Source: Megalobrama amblycephala
Taxonomy: Eukaryota; Chordata; Actinopteri; Cypriniformes; Xenocyprididae
Reading direction: 5' to 3'
Assembly (NCBI RefSeq): GCF_018812025.1
Contig: NC_063054.1
Span: forward strand, 12,107,422-12,171,421
DNA: 64,000 bases
A program made the translations under genes and the position numbers. A model generated the notes under the pieces. It searched no databases. It was given only the letters and a program-made list of their open reading frames with translations, and was not told the DNA's origin. This document shows, piece after piece, positions 59,301-64,000 of the stretch. How positions within the stretch are numbered: position 1 is the first letter of the stretch; each line of letters starts with the position of its first letter.

Positions 59301-62300
59301 TTTATAAATACAAACTTATTTTAGTCATATCAAAAACTTTTAATCTTAAAATCCCAATGAAATTCCAGAGCAAAACCATGATATTCAGTTCTCTTCAAGG
59401 GCAGTAACATGAACAAATTGAATTAGTTATAGGCTAATATTCCTGGAAATATCAACAAATGAGAAATTTAACATTCCAGTGCTCATCTGTAATTATGAAA
59501 ATTGAGGAAGAACACCATTCTGGTTCAAGACTAAATGGACACAGGAATCACCAAGCTAATTAAGCAAGCTCTGAGGTAGGTGCCTGCACATTATGGAATA
59601 TGATTGCCCAGCCTGTCTGAAAGGGTGTGGATCTCTCATGGCACATAAATTGCCTAGAGATGTTGGCAGTGATCTTTGGAGCTCTTCTTTGTAACTGCCA
59701 TATTATTGTCAGAATTTCCTCTAGATGCATTGACTTGCACCTTCAGACTGTGAGTCCAATCTGGCAGCAGTTCAGCAGGGCAGAGGTGGTTCTGTTCAGC
59801 TCAGTGTTCTCTGTTGTCTCCAGCACCTCTTTAACTGGGGCGCGAGTTTGGTTCTTGGATCTAGTATCTTTTCTAGAGGAACCTCCTTGGGAGTTTCCAG
59901 ACAGGTTCCGGCACAATATGGTATCCTCGACCAAGTATGTCAAAACTTTGTGCTCTTTAATGGATCCTGGTCTTTCATCTGCAGTTAAAGAGATCATTTT
60001 AAATCTGAAGGCTTCCTCTACTAGAAGGTTATACTGTATGCTCTCAAGTGTAGACTATTTGCATTCTGGCGTACACATAGGAAACTCAGTTTGAACCCAG
60101 TTCACTGTCTGGTCAGTTCAGTGCTGGAGTTCTTACTAGAGTGTTTTTGTTTTGTTTGTTTTTTTTGCAGGCACGGCCCCATCCATGCTTAAGGTGTGTG
60201 TGGCGGCGATTTCTGCCAAGCACATACTAATTGCTGGTACTTTGGTATGGGATTCAATTGTCTCCCATTTAATGTGCAGGACGAGATGTCTAAGGCTTTT
60301 TCATCCTGTTTTCTTTCTTTGGGACCTATCTGTGGTCTTAGAAGGGTTCACATACCGGCGTGATGAATACGATCCTCAACTGGATGGAACTGAAATAAAT
60401 ACTTTGAATGTTGCGATCCTATCGGACTTGTGATAGCAACCTGAGTCGTAACAAAGCACTGTTCGCCAGAGGAGAACTGGCCCCCCGACTAAGCCTGGTT
60501 TCTCCCAAGGTATTTTTCTCCATTTTAACACCTATTTGCCATTTTTTTGCCACCTGATGTCACCTGTTGGAGTTTGGGTTCCTTGCCGCTGTCACCTTTT
60601 GGCTTGCTTAGTTGGGGACACTTGATATTTGACTTGACATTTGATATTCAACAGTGCTTTGATCTGCCTGCATTGACACTATTCTTTAAGAGCTGCTGTG
60701 CAGCCAAAATTGTGTACCAGTTATCAATGTAAAGCTGCTTTGACACAATCTACATTGTAAAAAGCGCTATATAAATAAAGGTGACTTGACTTTACTTGAC
60801 TCACTGGGCCTTCATTCAAACATCTGGAGCCAGCCTCTGAAAGGTTTCTGACTCTTAAGTTGGTTCAAAGGAGCAATAATTACCAAAATAAACAGGGGAT
60901 CTGGTGTCATCACTGTGCAGTCTTCAGCCAGGTTCGGTCCATGAAAGGGGCTATGTCTGGCGGGCACACAAGCTCCCCTCTCTAGTGTAGCTTTTTCAGT
61001 GGCTCTGCTTCCCTGGGGCTGCCATCAAAAGGCAGGCTATTTGCACTTATGTAAATCATGTAAATAGACAGTATTTACCAGTATTTTTCTGTGGTAACAG
61101 TCTTCCACAAATGCTATCTGATATTAATTGTATCAAACCTGGAACATTCCTTTTAAATCAACATGAAATCAAAATGGAACCTACATTGTTTACTTGATCT
61201 TGTTGCTGTCATAACCTTTCATCAAAATGTAACAACCCTCTTCACCCCTTGTAATTACTTTATTTTCTGTTGATGTAACAAACTGTGGGTGGTGAAAAAA
61301 ATAATATTAACCAATAAAATGTTCTCACAATATTATGTCAGAAGTATGTCAAATTGCATGACGTGTTGTGAATGCTGTATTTGTTTTCTTTAATATCTCC
61401 ACACACAGGGTCACATTTACCTGACAATAGTCCTGTAGGTGGTGTCCTGTTGGTGTTTAGGGCTTTGGTTGCTCTTGAGGCCTGCTGGCAAGTTGCCCTG
61501 GAGCACAGCAGGACTCAACATTCCTGCTGGCTTTTGGATGAAGGCAGGGGTACAGCCGATGGCTCCAGAGATGCAAGTGCATTTGTAGAGAGGGTTGGGC
61601 TGGAAGGCCTGTCCGTTATCATAGTGAGCCCCTATTCAGGTCACAACCAACCCCCATCATGTCTGCAAACATATACAGGATTTACTATGGAGTACAAAAA
61701 GTAAACTTAGTTCTATTAAACTTAATTCCTTGTTTTAGTTTGTTTCACCTTATTTTAGTTAGATTGCGGCCAGGATTTAAGTAAATTAAAACAAGGGAAT
61801 AAATTAAGACAAAATCACCACAATTTACGAATCAACGGAATGTGGCAACTAAGTCAAGGGAATGATTTATTAATTGGTAGCCACAATATATATTTTTCCC
61901 GCATATCATGTGCAGGGCTCTGTATTACACAACTTAATTCTCTGAAAAGGGTTTAGCTTCTCAAGTAAATTTATCTTATTTTAAAGATGCTGTGATGTTG
62001 TAACAACCTCACAGGATTTTCCAAAAAACGTTCACTCACAAGCACAGATGCCAACCTCATAACGCGGCTGGTCTTTAGAAAAGTCACAGTACATGCTTTT
62101 GTGAGGGTCACAGACATCCCTTTCATTGCATGATTCACCAATCTGCCGTGCACAGGTTTTGCAGCAGCCACAGCCATCCAAGATGGAGCTGACACCGGGG
62201 GCGCATGGCGGCCGGACGCCACATTTACACGGCCAGCTACAGAACTGCCTCCTCTCTGCCAGGCCCGTCCCTTCTCTCTGCTTCTGCCTGCTATCAGCGA

Positions 62301-62301
62301 C
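53055..62301 (-). CDS. ccn6: Cellular communication network factor 6 (CCN6/WISP3), 5' exon not found
   Basis: Secreted matricellular protein of the CCN family. On the minus strand the exons are 62301-62040 (IGFBP), 61662-61421 (VWC), 58819-58633 (TSP1) and 53336-53055 (CT, stop TAA). Phases join as 1, 2 and 0 once one extra base in the VWC exon is discounted, giving about 323 residues without the signal-peptide exon; human CCN6 is about 354. The reduced-cysteine VWC and the downstream tube1 and lama4 neighbours identify CCN6 rather than CCN1-5. The signal-peptide exon should lie at higher coordinates; nothing convincing was seen up to 64000. Confidence 0.93.
53337..58632. other. ccn6 intron between the TSP1 and CT exons
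   Basis: 5.3 kb on the minus strand. It includes a T24-like run (about 54313-54338), an imperfect (TAA)n/(TAG)n tract (about 54580-54690), repeat-like blocks at 54700-55260 and 55500-55800, and inverted ACATGTTCCTGGATCA words (about 57905-58160). No exon recognised. Confidence 0.55.
54580..54690. repeat. Imperfect (TAA)n / (TAG)n trinucleotide tract
   Basis: AATAATAATAG units with GTAGTAGTAGCAGCAGCAA interruptions. The poly-Leu minus-strand ORF over it is low-complexity. Confidence 0.85.
58633..58819 (-). CDS. ccn6: ccn6 exon encoding the thrombospondin type 1 repeat
   Basis: Acceptor CTTACAG before 58819 and donor GTAAGA after 58633. One base completes an Arg codon from the VWC exon, followed by [39 protein letters not shown] and [24 protein letters not shown] is the TSP1 core and the cysteines keep family spacing. 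The exon ends in phase 0. Confidence 0.95.
59620..60430 (+). mobile_element. DIRS-type tyrosine-recombinase retrotransposon remnant
   Basis: In ccn6 intron DNA, opposite to ccn6. Reading frames recall fish DIRS1 proteins in order: [17 protein letters not shown] (RNase H region, about 59645), [46 protein letters not shown] (near 60020), then [30 protein letters not shown] and [10 protein letters not shown] (about 60177-60345), the tyrosine-recombinase N-terminal region. Large internal deletions and a break near 60094 make it non-functional. Assignment is by eye. Confidence 0.6.
60440..60800 (+). repeat. Cyprinid-type interspersed repeat, copy 3 (longest)
   Basis: GCCAGAGGAGAACTGGCCCC, then GAGTTTGGGTTCCTTGCCGC, TTTAAGAGCTGCTGTGCAGC, AAAGCTGCTTTGACACAATC and the tail AAAAGCGCTATATAAATAAA with GGTGACTTGAC repeats. 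This is the reverse complement of 2108 and 15749. A-rich tail and orientation fit a 3'-truncated-5' retroposon directly after the DIRS remnant. Confidence 0.7.
61421..61662 (-). CDS. ccn6: ccn6 exon encoding the reduced VWC domain, with an apparent frameshift
   Basis: Acceptor TTTGCAG before 61662 and donor GTAAAT after 61421. Begins (Y)MMGVGCDLN, then one base later continues [19 protein letters not shown] and [10 protein letters not shown]. The extra base is near 61633 (plus-strand T between CCCC and ATTC). The exon is 242 nt where 241 fits the phases on both sides. Only four cysteines are present where other CCN VWC domains have about ten, which is a known hallmark of CCN6. No ORF long enough to draw attention covers it because of the break. 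Confidence 0.9.
62040..62301 (-). CDS. ccn6: ccn6 exon encoding the IGFBP-like domain
   Basis: Acceptor TTGCAG before 62301 and donor GTGAGT after 62040. The exon starts in phase 0 with a basic spacer ([15 protein letters not shown]), then FCSWPCKC and [17 protein letters not shown], the IGFBP signature GCGCCxxC, and ends YEVGICA. Spacing and residues match human CCN6. Confidence 0.95.
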
Positions 62302-64000
62302 CTGCAATACATACAAATAGAAAATAAAACCCTGGAAATAGAAACAAAATGTTTTCCATTTTGGTTTGTTATGAAGAGAAACTAATTTTACATTAACTGT
62401 TCTGTTGATCTGCAACCTGTGTCCAATTGTGCCATTGTCAGCTGCATCATTAAACACGCATGCGCTCAAATTTTTGCATCTTTGATTTCATAAAAGATGT
62501 GATGAAATCCCTTTAGTTTTATATCATAAAGATACTCTCATGGTTCTGTCCCCTCTGTAGGCTACTTTGTAGTTATTTGTGAAGGAATCCTGACAGTACT
62601 GTCCTTGTTTCCTGGTTGTATTATATCTCTTTTGTTTTGGTTTCCTTGCCATGCACCTAGTTTTGTGTTTAGAGTATAGTTTCTTGGTCCTGCAATTTGT
62701 CTAGTCCAGATTATTTTTCTCGCCTGTTCTGCCTTATTTATAGGCCTGTTTAATTTACTTGTGTGGTCTCTCTTGTGCCAGTTTGTTGTGGAGCATTCCT
62801 TTAGCTCATACAGAGCATGGTGCTAACAATGGTCATTGCTGATTCCCAGCGAATGTAGGCCTGTACTGTACCTTGAATTCAGTTTAAGCTGCTTTGGATA
62901 AAAGTGTTTGTCAAATGCATATATGTACATAAATGTGGTGATACAAGGCCACAGTGACCATGACTAGATAGGATACGAGTATAAAAGCAAGTGGAGTGAA
63001 TTAGACATGGTGTTTCAGTGTCAAGGCCAGAAATTTCCAAATGGGTGGATCTTGGCGCAATAGGGTGGACCTCTATTCTATTCTTCTATTCAATTATATT
63101 ATTATTATTATTATTATTATTATTTATAATTATATCAGTGTGGGTTTTTGAATTGAACAATATAAATGAGAGTGACAACATCAAACTTAAAGATAACCTA
63201 GAATACTCCCTAATTTTTATGCCGGTAACTCAGTCGAAGACAGACCATGGACCTACAGAGAGTGGTTTATTTAGGATGAAACTAGAATGAAAAACAAAAG
63301 GGATGTTCAGGAAGAACTGAATTACTGAAATTAATCAAACTTTCCAAATGTATGAGAGAAGGAAGACAGAATACATCTGACTTGCCAGCACTGAATATGA
63401 GACAGAGCTGCAGTTGTTAACCACTCGCTCTACAGTAATGTGACATTAAAAACGTTAAAAAAAGAGAGAGAGAACAAAAAAGAAGCAAACTTTGTGCTAC
63501 ACCATTAATCGTTGGAAACAGTAGCTTGTTACTCGAAAAGTTATTTTGAAAGCATCTGAGCTTCTCTCAAAGCTGGTTAGAGTGTCACTGTCAGTGCTTT
63601 CTTTGTGTTGAATGCCACATGCTGAATCTTGCAGAAACTCTTTACCCACAGATCTCAAGAATTTGTTGTTGTTGTTATCGGGAAGATATCATCACTCTAA
63701 AAAGTAAGACAAAACCACACAATGTGGATTTATTACCCAAACTGATCAGCAGCAGTGTCACATGATAGCATAATAGCAGTCATGCTACTAGTCCTACTAC
63801 TTTCAGTGTAGGTACTTCATTTGATGAAGAAGTTCTACTGATAAAGTATGTTTTATATAATAAGTAATATGAATACAATCTGGCTGGGCATACTACACAT
63901 TGTCATGTGATCGCTGACATCAGCCGTCCTACTGTTTCCCATGCTTCTGTCCACTCACGTGGCATCGTTAGATTGTAAAGTATCCATTGTACTGTTTTCA
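62302..64000. other. ccn6 upstream region or first intron
   Basis: 1.7 kb without a recognised exon. I looked on the minus strand for ATG plus a hydrophobic leader plus a donor and found none convincing. An (ATT)n tract lies at about 63096-63125. The ccn6 signal-peptide exon and promoter are probably to the right of the window. Confidence 0.45.
63096..63125. repeat. (ATT)n microsatellite
   Basis: Roughly nine ATT units in AT-rich DNA upstream of ccn6. Confidence 0.8.

Noticed and set aside
59627..60094. 155-codon ORF as a host gene
   Set aside because: Its segments follow the order of DIRS retrotransposon proteins and it lies inside a ccn6 intron on the other strand.
10426..61662. Programmed frameshifting or micro-introns as the cause of the seven frame changes
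   Set aside because: No slippery heptamers with downstream structures, no introns possible for one base, and three unrelated genes affected; sequence error fits better.
62302..62469. N-terminal extension of the ccn6 IGFBP frame to an ATG at 62469
   Set aside because: The open frame continues past a good acceptor (TTGCAG at 62302-62307 on the minus strand) into intron sequence, has no signal peptide and is not CCN-like.
1..64000. CRISPR arrays, bacterial operons, tRNA or rRNA genes
   Set aside because: No regular direct repeats with unique spacers, no cloverleaf with both A and B boxes, and the gene structure is plainly vertebrate. The tRNA-like 45 bp at 36615 is a SINE head.

Overview
The window is vertebrate nuclear DNA, almost certainly from a cyprinid-type bony fish. 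Genes are split into many short exons with GT-AG introns and AT-rich intergenic DNA. The non-coding space is crowded with teleost-style repeats: hairpin MITEs, hAT and Tc1 elements, an L2-like LINE, a DIRS remnant and (TA)n tracts. The fish assignment rests on repeat style and protein similarity judged by eye; no search was run.

Three genes are present, in the order and relative orientation I know from human 6q21. Positions 658-28054 (+) hold lama4, the laminin alpha-4 chain, in 28 recognised exons: a signal-peptide-like exon, about 315 residues of coiled coil, and five laminin G domains. Positions 29226-49296 (+) hold tube1, epsilon-tubulin, complete in 12 exons. Positions 53055-62301 (-) hold ccn6 (wisp3), with the IGFBP, VWC, TSP1 and CT exons; its signal-peptide exon was not found and probably lies beyond 62301. 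lama4 and tube1 run head to tail 1.2 kb apart, and tube1 and ccn6 converge. They are neighbours by conserved synteny rather than one pathway: lama4 is a basement-membrane subunit, ccn6 a secreted matricellular protein, and tube1 a centriole protein.

Two things stand out. First, the lama4 model starts with an ATG/signal-peptide exon spliced in frame onto the middle of the coiled coil, leaving out the LE (EGF-like) domains and the first half of the coil; this could be an internal alternative promoter or a shortened gene. Second, seven single-base insertions break the frame in otherwise well-conserved exons (five in lama4, one in tube1, one in ccn6). In each affected exon, exon phase and family similarity independently call for the correction. 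All seven are +1 and they hit all three neighbours, so sequencing or assembly error is likelier than gene decay.

The introns carry several nameable elements: an L2-like LINE (about 5090-6245), hAT elements with 8-bp target duplications (21104-21860, 32514-34074, and a near-perfect 343-bp hairpin at 45487-45829 nested in an older repeat), a 1.6-kb Tc1-type element (39441-41050), TTAA-flanked fold-back MITEs (48308-48858 and relatives), and a decayed DIRS-type element inside a ccn6 intron (about 59620-60430). No bacterial, viral, CRISPR or tRNA features were found.
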